Of a DNA stretch of 5,988 nt, positions 1 through 4,820 are shown piece by piece (the stretch's first letter is position 1; every line of letters begins with the position of its first letter). A model generated the notes under the pieces. It did not search any database. It was not told where the DNA came from and saw only the letters and a program-made list of their open reading frames with translations. Where the stretch lies: contig JAPCJV010000131.1 of NCBI GenBank assembly GCA_027886785.1, positions 1-5,988 of the forward strand. Reading direction: 5' to 3'. The translations under genes and the position numbers were made by a program. The DNA comes from Nitrososphaerota archaeon. GTDB taxonomy: Archaea > Thermoproteota > Nitrososphaeria > Nitrososphaerales > CADDZS01.

Positions 1-1
1 A

Positions 2-247
2 ACATCTTACATCCTCAACCAACTCCAAAACAAATTATTGACCTCTAACAACATTATCGACAACGCATCTGACCGAGAAAGCGTTTCCATTATTTCAAAT
101 GAGATTTCTGCCCTAAAGTCGGCGACAATCAAAATGTACCACGTACTTCGGGAGATCCTCTTCCTTTTGACATTTTCGGGGTCAGGCCGAGGAGTGACGA
201 GTTATTCGACAAATTGGAGGATTTGGGAAGAGAGCGAAGACTCGTAA
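2..247 (+). CDS. C-terminal end of an unrecognised protein entering from the left edge
   Basis: The frame is open from the first bases of the window to TAA at 245-247, so this is the tail of a gene that starts outside. The first start codon inside the window is TTG at 38, which need not be the real start. The first 50 or so visible residues (for example KLLTSNNIIDNAS and SIISNEISALKSA) look like ordinary helical, partly coiled-coil protein. The last 30 (FLLTFSGSGRG onward) look less natural. Over the same bases frame 1 gives a more protein-like text (PFDIFGVRPRSDELFDKLED) that runs on to 402. I therefore suspect that the true product changes frame between about 103 and 160. No family is recognised. 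It could also be a short gene that simply ends here. Confidence 0.35.
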   Translation, partial: TSYILNQLQNKLLTSNNIIDNASDRESVSIISNEISALKSATIKMYHVLREILFLLTFSGSGRGVTSYSTNWRIWEESEDS

Positions 248-402
248 CCTTTCACCGGAAGTGGCGAATCTGGCCGGGAATCGCTTCTGTTAAATCTCGG
301 TGCATGGTTGGGGAAAAGCGAGTGCAGTCTAGAAAACAACGAATAAGTTGGACCCCAGGTAGCTGGATTACTTTCACCATAGTACCCAACGCACTAGATT
401 AG
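214..402 (+). CDS. Frame-1 continuation of the left-edge gene, or a small basic ORF
   Basis: From TTG at 214 the frame encodes 62 residues and stops at TAG (400-402). The same frame is open upstream to 103, after TGA at 100-102, and the stretch before 214 (DIFGVRPRSDELFDK) reads as credible coding sequence without a start codon of its own. This fits a gene whose upstream half lies in frame 2 and which has shifted by -1, through mutation, assembly error or programmed slippage. The product part is basic and rich in tryptophan (KWRIWPG, ISWTPGSWITF), with no recognised domain. A GC-rich inverted repeat and a run of seven T follow at 353-431. If translated alone from TTG it would be a small protein of unknown function; I consider the joined reading more likely. 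Confidence 0.28.
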   Translation: MEDLGRERRLVTFHRKWRIWPGIASVKSRCMVGEKRVQSRKQRISWTPGSWITFTIVPNALD

Positions 403-431
403 TATAAACCTGACCTGGGGAGACTTTTTTT
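353..431 (+). terminator. Candidate terminator: long-loop inverted repeat followed by T7
   Basis: CCCCAGGT at 353-360 pairs perfectly with ACCTGGGG at 413-420 across a 52-base loop, and seven T follow at 425-431. The T run lies just downstream of the stop at 400-402, where the left-edge gene would end. Archaeal termination depends mainly on T-rich stretches, so the T run is the stronger part. The first arm also forms a competing small hairpin with CTGG at 363-366, and the long loop makes a classical stem less convincing. Confidence 0.35.
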
Positions 432-501
432 ACGCCTCTGAATTTACCCGGCTGGCCCAGTCGATTCTCTTTTGTAATAGCTAATTCTAATCCTTACCGT
501 T

Positions 502-1107
502 TTGGATGAAAAGGTGACTACCGGGAATCCTCTCGAATTATTTCATGAACTTGAGAGGATCTTTGAATCTGAGTTAGAAGTCCAGAAACATGCAGAGCCG
601 GAATTGAAAGAAACGCCTCTGGATGGAGTAGCTAAGTTTGCTTGGGAAATAAGATCGGCTTCTTTCACAGATAAAACTACGCGACGAAGAGCTGAAGGTA
701 CGGGAGTGGCACTAGTAGCTTTGGCAGCGATCGTCTTTGTTATTATTTTGCTTTATTTCGGTCTGATTCTGAATTTTAATAACTTAATTTTGTTCGCAGG
801 AGTAATAGCATTAGTGATCTTTACAGCATATTGCTTCGGATACGAGACAATTATTTTCCGTGGATCTTTGGTTCTTCAGATAAGAGGAGAAGCCTACGAA
901 GCGAAAACGAAAAATTCACGGGAAGGAAGAGCATCAGTTTTGAGCCGAGCTCGTTTACGAACATTTCCTTATTATGATGACAACAGCTCGTCTGAAGAAC
1001 TTCGTTCAGAGCTATCGGAAAAACAGCATGCTTTGGATGAATCAATTAGAAAGATTCTTCCAAGGTTCGAAGTGGAAAAAACAGAATTCCCCGGTACTAA
1101 GAGCTGA
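502..1107 (+). CDS. Hypothetical two-helix membrane protein, 201 residues
   Basis: No family is recognised. The protein has a charged, acidic N-terminal region (residues 1-60, with LFHELERIFESELEVQ likely helical) and a basic patch at 59-63 (TTRRR). Two adjacent membrane helices follow at about 68-90 (VALVALAAIVFVIILLYFG) and 94-118, then a hydrophilic tail of about 80 residues rich in Arg, Ser and Glu. The basic residues before helix 1 and after helix 2 predict both ends in the cytoplasm with a very short outside loop (NFNN). The tail has a short coiled-coil-like end (ELRSELSEKQHALDESIRKIL). The frame is open only from 481, so TTG at 502 or GTG at 514 must be the start, and neither has a clear Shine-Dalgarno site. 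Leaderless expression is possible. The gene stops with TGA and overlaps by 11 bases the end of the possible opposite-strand frame at 1097-1339. It may act as a membrane anchor or stress-type small membrane protein, but nothing shows which. Confidence 0.75.
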   Translation: MDEKVTTGNPLELFHELERIFESELEVQKHAEPELKETPLDGVAKFAWEIRSASFTDKTTRRRAEGTGVALVALAAIVFVIILLYFGLILNFNNLILFAGVIALVIFTAYCFGYETIIFRGSLVLQIRGEAYEAKTKNSREGRASVLSRARLRTFPYYDDNSSSEELRSELSEKQHALDESIRKILPRFEVEKTEFPGTKS

Positions 1108-1237
1108 TCATCTTTCTCAAATTTTGTTGTGTCGCCGAGTTCCTCGTTAGGTAACTGCCGGTGGCGGCTCCGCTTGCTACTCCATTATGTAAGAAAGGAA
1201 ATAGGCCCGCTTTTGACGCACGAGATGGCTTGTTTGG

Positions 1238-1339
1238 CTAAGCTGCTGCGAACCTGGCGGATGACGCAGCTAAGATCAGTGCAAGAAGCGTAACAAGGAC
1301 AATACGTTTCGTTCGTCCACGCATATGTTCATCACTCAT
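1238..1339 (-). CDS. Small ORF encoding a signal peptide, interrupted by TAG
   Basis: ATG at 1339-1337 starts a 33-codon frame ending in TAG at 1240-1238. The encoded text is a textbook export signal: a basic start (MRGRTKR from a second ATG at codon 6), a hydrophobic core (IVLVTLLALILAA) and a small-residue end (SSARFAAA). Beyond the TAG the same frame stays open for 46 further codons to TAG at 1099-1097, which would make an 80-codon reading ending inside the tail of the convergent membrane-protein gene. The continuation (KAGLFPFLHNGVASGAATG and on) is soluble in character but not recognised. Possible explanations are a tiny exported peptide, a nonsense-mutated secreted protein, TAG read-through, or chance. 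There is no good Shine-Dalgarno site upstream, only a CCCCCGGATTTTC stretch. Confidence 0.33.
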   Translation of the reverse strand: MSDEHMRGRTKRIVLVTLLALILAASSARFAAA

Positions 1340-1612
1340 GAAAATCCGGGGGTTTAGGCGCTGGCATGAATTTCATAACGATAACGCCGGTTTTTCTTTG
1401 TAACAAAGCTAACTAAATTTCATAAAAAAATAGTATAACATTCTTCTCAGACTCGAATGTGTACAGATTATCCGCTGATAGGCCGGAGTGGAGAAATATC
1501 AAAAATCCATAGGGTTCTCAAACAGACAACAACTGATCTTTATTGATTGATCAAGAAAAAAATCTGAAGAAAGAAGCAGGTATTTAGGGAACTAAATCCT
1601 GAAAAAATTGTA
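1340..1612. other. Intergenic stretch, AT-rich, likely promoter region for both sides
   Basis: No gene is visible. The sequence holds an odd-centred inverted repeat CTTTGTAACAAAG at 1396-1408, an A-rich run followed by a TATA-like stretch at about 1424-1440 (AAAAAAATAGTATAAC), and a TGATC/GATCA inverted repeat near 1532-1551. If the signal-peptide frame to the left and the membrane protein to the right are both real, this is the shared divergent promoter region. No transcript start can be placed from sequence alone. Confidence 0.4.
1396..1408. repeat. 13-bp inverted repeat, possible operator
   Basis: CTTTGT and ACAAAG flank a single central A. The site lies 57-69 bases upstream of the ATG of the opposite-strand signal-peptide frame, next to A/T-rich sequence. 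A dimeric repressor site is possible, but the arms are short and could arise by chance in AT-rich DNA. Confidence 0.25.
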
Positions 1613-1885
1613 TTGCTGAACTTGACTATCCTGCGGGTCGAAGCCGGTTTTTTCGCTTTCTTTTCCGCACTCGGGTTTTGTCTAATCTGTGTTCCCACTG
1701 AATTAATCGGTACGGCTTTGAAAATGAGTTTCGAAAATCAACTTATTGCAATGATGGGTCTGACAATCGGAACCTCAATTCTACTGCGTTTCCACACCCG
1801 CGACTTAGTCACTTGGGAAGTGAAGCGCCAAATGCAAATTATTCCCGGAGAGGATTGGAGACAATTCCAAGAGTCTATGAAGTAA
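1613..1885 (+). CDS. Small membrane protein with two helices, 90 residues
   Basis: The frame runs from TTG at 1613 to TAA at 1883-1885; it is open back to 1568, but no ATG or GTG precedes the first helix. Adjacent CTG at 1616 and TTG at 1622 are alternative starts. Residues 11-33 (AGFFAFFSALGFCLICVP) form the first membrane helix and 42-60 (NQLIAMMGLTIGTSILLRF) the second. A basic, soluble tail of about 30 residues (HTRDLVTWEVKRQMQ, then EDWRQFQ) follows. A short outside loop with both ends inside is the simplest topology. The two-helix, charged-tail plan resembles that of the larger protein at 502-1107, though no sequence similarity is evident. No family is recognised. The clean membrane pattern and charged tail support coding; the lack of ATG and of a Shine-Dalgarno site lowers confidence. 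Confidence 0.55.
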   Translation: MLNLTILRVEAGFFAFFSALGFCLICVPTELIGTALKMSFENQLIAMMGLTIGTSILLRFHTRDLVTWEVKRQMQIIPGEDWRQFQESMK

Positions 1886-1976
1886 ATCCGCGTAATTTCA
1901 ACAGAAAAAGATAACACGCACTTCAAGCATATCTTGCTCTATAAAATACGGGCTGGAAATGCATAATCTTTGAACG

Positions 1977-1999
1977 CGACCGGTCGACGTTGAAGACCG
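1977..1999. repeat. 10-bp perfect palindrome with overlapping hairpin
   Basis: CGACCGGTCG at 1977-1986 is its own reverse complement. Part of it (CGGTC, 1981-1985) can instead pair with GACCG at 1995-1999 over a nine-base loop. The element lies in the gap between two convergent genes and sits seven bases before the larger stem-loop at 2005-2050. Its role is unknown; a protein site or part of a structured transcript are both possible. Confidence 0.35.
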
Positions 2000-2004
2000 C
2001 TAAT

Positions 2005-2050
2005 AGTTCAGAGAAGAGGAAGATTTAGTGGTCATCACTTCTCTGAAGCT
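2005..2050. terminator. Stem-loop between convergent genes
   Basis: TTCAGAGAAG at 2007-2016 pairs perfectly with CTTCTCTGAA at 2038-2047, and two more pairs (A2005-T2050, G2006-C2049) form if G2048 is bulged. The loop is 21 bases. It lies between the end of the small membrane-protein gene and the end of the convergent ParB-type gene, so it could end or stabilise transcripts from either side. No T run follows on either strand, so it is not a classical terminator and may be an RNA-processing or protein-binding structure. Confidence 0.4.
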
Positions 2051-2132
2051 TATGAGACGGAGAAGGTGAAAGGGTTTGACCAATAGATATGAAGGGTTGG
2101 TGCTTGAGCTTGAAGGTCATTGAATTAAGTTG

Positions 2133-3461
2133 TCAACGTCTTGTTTTGTTTAACATAGAGTTTCGCAACATTTCGCCCTCCCCTGTGATATGGATTGAAT
2201 GCTGGTCCCAGGTGCACAACCATGTCTTTTCATTACCGTACGTAAAAGCTAATCCGCCTCCGTTCATCCTCGAATCCGCCACACCCTCCAGGAACGCTCG
2301 ATGCGCATCAACGAAACTTACTTTGCGGCTCGCAGAAATTGACTTCAATAATTGCTCAATCCGTGCCATCGCCCACTCAACGAGGGGAGGGGGCTTTACA
2401 CCACCGAGAACGCTGTCGCCTGCGACGTTAAGATAAGTTGGCGTGCGAGAGAATTCTTTTGCTAAGGATTCAGTAACAGATAGTTCCGCATTTTCCGGCG
2501 AGTAGACCGTTGACACCAGCCGCTCCCAGAGGTTCGGGTTTCTTATTGGGAGAACCAAACACAAAAACTCTGCCAGCTTTTGTGGATCCATTTTTGAGGA
2601 AGCTTCCAGATCTGCAAGTTTTTCTCGGGCAAGCGCCATGTATTGATCGAACTCGTTCTTAGGGCCTTGGATTTTTTTCCCTTGAGCTGGACTTATTGCT
2701 CCTTTGCGATTTGCCTTTAGAACATGCTTGCGTCGATCCCCCGGTCCGGGTACGGAACCAGCGTGCTCCCATTCCTCCAAGGGCACTTCCTGCCTAATGG
2801 CTGCACCCGAGTCTCTTGATTGGTCATTGTTATTCGTTGCGGGCATACCCTGCTTTTTTGGCTTCGAGTTTGCGGAAATTACGCGGAGCTGCTGGTAGCT
2901 CATGCCAGAGTGTTTATCGATAAACGTTAACCATCGTGAGTATGCGGCTTCATTTGCCGGGTCGGGCTCTCGGGAGAGCAGAAGTAGTGCGGCTGGAACA
3001 GAATAATGACCTTCCAGTACTTCCTTGTTCATGACGGGATGGTTGTATATTCTTACAAGATTTGTAACGGTAGTTCGGTCGAGATGTGCATCTTTCGCGA
3101 CCTGCGCGACACTTTTGCCCGTAGAAGTCATGTATGAGGAGAGGTAGGCCGCCGTCTCCATAGGCGTCGGGTTCTCGCGAAGCAAATTCTCTTGAAGTAC
3201 CATTTTGGGAATTTCCTCGTCAGTGGCCTCGACCACCCTGCACTCGATTGACTCGAGGCTCGCTCCTACCGCACCGCGGACTCTTCGGTTGCCAAAAATA
3301 ATCTCAAAGTCCCCATTACTCCTCTTATTCAACATGGGTGGAGAGAGAATATTGTCCTTGATACTCTGGACAAAGCGCGGGTCGACGAAGGCCTCTCTCA
3401 TTGGAAATCTAGACTCCTTAATTATTTCCACGGGTACATTTTGCAATCCTAGATCTTTCAA
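2133..3461 (-). CDS. ParB/KorB-family DNA-binding protein, 442 residues
   Basis: Residues 8-105 form a ParB N-terminal (CTP-binding) domain. It has the entry VPVEII with a conserved arginine (MREAF), the box GNRRVRGA at 57-64 in place of the usual GERR(W/Y/F)RAA, and the third box ENLLREN with NPTPMETAAYL at 91-107. A helix-turn-helix follows at about 117-139 (SVAQVAKDAHLDRTTVTNLV), as in the central domain that reads parS-type sites. The rest is unusual. A basic, low-complexity linker occupies about 198-265 (including a PGPGDRRK stretch). A helical segment at 270-320 and a C-terminal region to 442 (LAFTYGNEKTWLCTW) do not resemble the short ParB dimerisation domain. ParB proteins load on DNA as CTP-dependent clamps in chromosome or plasmid partition, and some relatives regulate transcription. 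No ParA ATPase is adjacent. The start is TTG at 3461: the frame is closed by TAA at 3470-3468, and later starts would cut into the domain. GAGG at 3478-3475 lies 13 bases upstream, rather far for a Shine-Dalgarno site. Confidence 0.94.
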   Translation of the reverse strand: MKDLGLQNVPVEIIKESRFPMREAFVDPRFVQSIKDNILSPPMLNKRSNGDFEIIFGNRRVRGAVGASLESIECRVVEATDEEIPKMVLQENLLRENPTPMETAAYLSSYMTSTGKSVAQVAKDAHLDRTTVTNLVRIYNHPVMNKEVLEGHYSVPAALLLLSREPDPANEAAYSRWLTFIDKHSGMSYQQLRVISANSKPKKQGMPATNNNDQSRDSGAAIRQEVPLEEWEHAGSVPGPGDRRKHVLKANRKGAISPAQGKKIQGPKNEFDQYMALAREKLADLEASSKMDPQKLAEFLCLVLPIRNPNLWERLVSTVYSPENAELSVTESLAKEFSRTPTYLNVAGDSVLGGVKPPPLVEWAMARIEQLLKSISASRKVSFVDAHRAFLEGVADSRMNGGGLAFTYGNEKTWLCTWDQHSIHITGEGEMLRNSMLNKTRR

Positions 3462-3763
3462 AGACGATTACTTTCCTCAAAGTCTGGAATTGGTGTAACT
3501 GGCCCTAATAACAGGACACCAAAACTGGGAACTTGAAGATTATTAGTTAGAGAAACAATTTTTTGGCTCGATCTTTTTTAGCTATCTCCTAAGAAGTTTG
3601 TCTAAACTAATAGGCAAGTAGATTCAAGCGTTCAGCGGGTCGATCAACACTGTGAACAATAAGGTTTTTCTTTTCGAATGGGAAATGTAACCATTATTCT
3701 AGTTAGAATATAACCAAGATAGTGGATGATCTTCGGAATCTAGTTTCTGTAAGAGAGACTCCT
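3462..3763. other. 302-base gap between the ParB-type and ribbon-helix-helix genes
   Basis: No gene is visible on either strand. The stretch is AT-rich and must carry the ParB-type gene's leader and probably its promoter. It includes T runs on the plus strand (about 3559-3564 and 3573-3578), an AT palindrome at 3695-3710, and two copies of TAGTTAGA at 3544-3551 and 3700-3707. The two same-strand genes are therefore likely to be separate transcription units, not one tight operon. Confidence 0.5.
3695..3710. promoter_or_regulatory. Near-perfect AT-rich palindrome, candidate operator
   Basis: TATTCTA and TAGAATA face each other around a two-base centre (GT). On the minus strand the site is preceded by GGTTA, giving a TATA-like TTATATTC. 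It lies just after the ribbon-helix-helix gene and about 235 bases before the start of the ParB-type gene. Ribbon-helix-helix dimers commonly bind short palindromes of this kind, so it is a candidate site for the neighbouring protein; the link is inference. Confidence 0.35.
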
Positions 3764-4120
3764 TTACCATCTAAAATTGTAACCCCGTTTGCGGAGTTCG
3801 AGCTCTAATTCTTGAGCTCTAGCTCTGACCCTCTTCGCAAAGGACAGTAGATCGGGATCGCTCAACGGTTTGAGGTCAGAAGGGACAAGCACTTTTTCCA
3901 GTGTGAGAGTAATCGGCACGGATTCCGGGCCAAGATATGATTCCAACCTAAGAGATCCCTCACCCAGCTTTCGTCGTTGCACGTACTCTGCCAGTGCCTC
4001 GCGGAAAATCGATGTTACCTGTTTATTCTCCCTTTTTGCAATTTCGAGTGCCGCATCCATTATAGGCCTATCCTTCGATCTGATATTGACCGGGACCGTA
4101 AAATGCGGCTGAACAACCAT
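3764..4120 (-). CDS. Ribbon-helix-helix DNA-binding protein with C-terminal extension, 118 residues
   Basis: The N-terminal 50 residues fit the ribbon-helix-helix (MetJ/Arc/CopG) fold. There is a strand FTVPVNIR (7-14), a first helix DRPIMDAALEIAKREN (17-32), a turn with the typical small polar residues, and a second helix TSIFREALAEYVQRRK (36-51). In such proteins the strands of a dimer insert in the DNA major groove and repress transcription. The KLGEGS segment after helix 2 resembles the GEG/GSG linker I associate with archaeal members. Residues 57-118 are an extension longer than typical antitoxins, ending in a basic, coiled-coil-like helix (FAKRVRARAQELELELRKRG) that might bind a partner or nucleic acid. 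ATG at 4120 has a good Shine-Dalgarno site. The Mrr_N-type gene ends 83 bases upstream on the same strand. It could be an antitoxin, but no toxin is next to it. Confidence 0.85.
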   Translation of the reverse strand: MVVQPHFTVPVNIRSKDRPIMDAALEIAKRENKQVTSIFREALAEYVQRRKLGEGSLRLESYLGPESVPITLTLEKVLVPSDLKPLSDPDLLSFAKRVRARAQELELELRKRGYNFRW

Positions 4121-4128
4121 GTAATATG

Positions 4129-4134
4129 CCCCTC
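4129..4134 (-). promoter_or_regulatory. Shine-Dalgarno site of the ribbon-helix-helix gene
   Basis: GAGGGG on the minus strand ends eight bases before the ATG at 4120. It is the clearest ribosome-binding site in the window and fixes the start. Its presence fits translation from a leadered transcript, either its own or one that also carries the upstream winged-helix gene. Confidence 0.6.
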
Positions 4135-4203
4135 GGAACTTTCATTTCTCAGTTGGTGAATGTATTAACTCACTACAAGCATACGTCCCACGATGCAGAA
4201 CCT

Positions 4204-4692
4204 TTACTTGTCCTTTGCATCTGCGATAATAATGGCGTCGCGCACTGTGTATTTCGCCGTCCACTCTTCTCGTTGCTCCTTTGCCCGTGCGAGCCCCTTC
4301 GAGGTTGCCCTCCAAATCCCCGCCTTACATTCGGCCCCTGGTGCAAAAATTTCTCCTTTTAATGTCAAATTTTCCCTCGCCCACCTTACAGTAGTGCTTA
4401 CAATTTTTTTACGGGATCGCGAATACCGCGCCTCCCGGTCGTCATCCGTTAATTTTGGAAACCAAATCGAACTTGCTGCTTCTTGTACCACGGTTAGCGC
4501 CCGGATTCCCTTTTCCGGAGCCTTCAAGAGAACCGTCAGGATCGGGATCTCGCACGCAGCCGTGGCTGGGGACGTTGCCCTGATTCCGAGAATTTCCTTC
4601 TTCTTGTTTTTCTCCTTCGATTTCGCACATTGACTGGTTGAGTTAACCTCGTTACTCCTCCTACTTTTTTCGGTGAGTTGCACTTCCTTCAT
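4204..4692 (-). CDS. Mrr_N-type winged-helix DNA-binding protein without nuclease domain, 162 residues
   Basis: Residues about 47-138 match the Mrr N-terminal domain (Mrr_N), the winged helix that reads DNA in Mrr-type restriction endonucleases. The order is EIPILTVLLKAPEKGIRALT, then KLTDDDREARYSRSR, the highly typical VRWARENLTLKGEI (102-115), and GIWRATSKGLARA (125-137) as the wing and last helix. The first 45 residues are polar and lysine-rich (KSKEKNKKKEI) and probably disordered. The chain ends 25 residues after the domain, so the PD-(D/E)XK catalytic domain of Mrr is absent and no nuclease activity is expected from this protein alone. It is therefore more likely a regulator or DNA-binding partner. 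ATG at 4692 has no Shine-Dalgarno site; a TATA-like sequence lies about 40 bases upstream. The ribbon-helix-helix gene follows after 83 bases on the same strand. Confidence 0.87.
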   Translation of the reverse strand: MKEVQLTEKSRRSNEVNSTSQCAKSKEKNKKKEILGIRATSPATAACEIPILTVLLKAPEKGIRALTVVQEAASSIWFPKLTDDDREARYSRSRKKIVSTTVRWARENLTLKGEIFAPGAECKAGIWRATSKGLARAKEQREEWTAKYTVRDAIIIADAKDK

Positions 4693-4715
4693 AGAATGAA
4701 TTCAAGCGGCGAAGC

Positions 4716-4820
4716 ATGAGGATCGCTTCGGATAAAATTTCTGGTCTGCTTTCGCAGACCTTCCAGCCTAGAGATGAAATAGTACTATCAAAAGTGCTGG
4801 AAAAAGAGGAAGGTCGCTAG
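4716..4820 (+). CDS. Small ORF, divergent from the Mrr_N-type gene, interrupted by TAG
   Basis: ATG at 4716 opens a 34-codon frame (beginning MRIASDKISGLLSQTF and containing DEIVLSKVLEKEEGR) ending in TAG at 4818-4820. The same frame then stays open for 25 codons (starting YLLRNVPQKSVQKYRLV) to TAA at 4896-4898, giving a 61-codon unit if the TAG is read through. Amino-acid content on both sides is typical of a small, charged, soluble protein. Its start lies only 23 bases from the divergent ATG of the winged-helix gene, and there is no Shine-Dalgarno site. Part of the frame is forced by a perfect hairpin at 4743-4760. It may be a small gene, a nonsense-mutated gene, or chance. Confidence 0.25.
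   Translation: MRIASDKISGLLSQTFQPRDEIVLSKVLEKEEGR
4731..4743 (-). promoter_or_regulatory. Candidate TATA/BRE element for the Mrr_N-type gene
   Basis: On the minus strand this reads CAGAAATTTTATC when extended by a few bases, an A-rich BRE-like part followed by a T/A-rich box, about 38 bases before the ATG at 4692. A start site some 25 bases further on would give a leader of roughly 10-15 bases. It overlaps the opposite-strand small frame at 4716-4898, so both cannot easily be under independent constraint. Confidence 0.3.
4743..4760. repeat. Perfect 7-bp hairpin with four-base loop
   Basis: GGTCTGC at 4743-4749 and GCAGACC at 4754-4760 flank a TTTC loop. It is the tightest hairpin in the window and lies 50-68 bases upstream of the Mrr_N-type ATG, directly beside the candidate TATA element. 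A dimer-binding operator is plausible; neither strand has a following T run, so a terminator is less likely. Confidence 0.45.

Noticed and set aside
851..1045. Minus-strand open frame of 64 codons
   Set aside because: It is a shadow of the tail of the two-helix membrane protein, whose frame has coherent charged and helical content.
2089..2436. Plus-strand open frame of 115 codons
   Set aside because: It lies almost entirely antisense to the ParB-type gene, and its product has no domain-like pattern; the other strand has clear family motifs.
3205..3498. Plus-strand open frame of 97 codons
   Set aside because: It is antisense to the conserved ParB N-terminal domain and has no recognisable domain or start context.
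3764..4120. Toxin-antitoxin pair
   Set aside because: A ribbon-helix-helix antitoxin-like protein is present, but no toxin-sized gene overlaps or abuts it; the neighbours are DNA-binding proteins.
4193..4633. Plus-strand open frame of 146 codons with hydrophobic stretches
   Set aside because: It is antisense to the Mrr_N domain, whose conserved motifs prove the minus strand. The hydrophobicity arises from the complement of Lys/Glu-rich codons.
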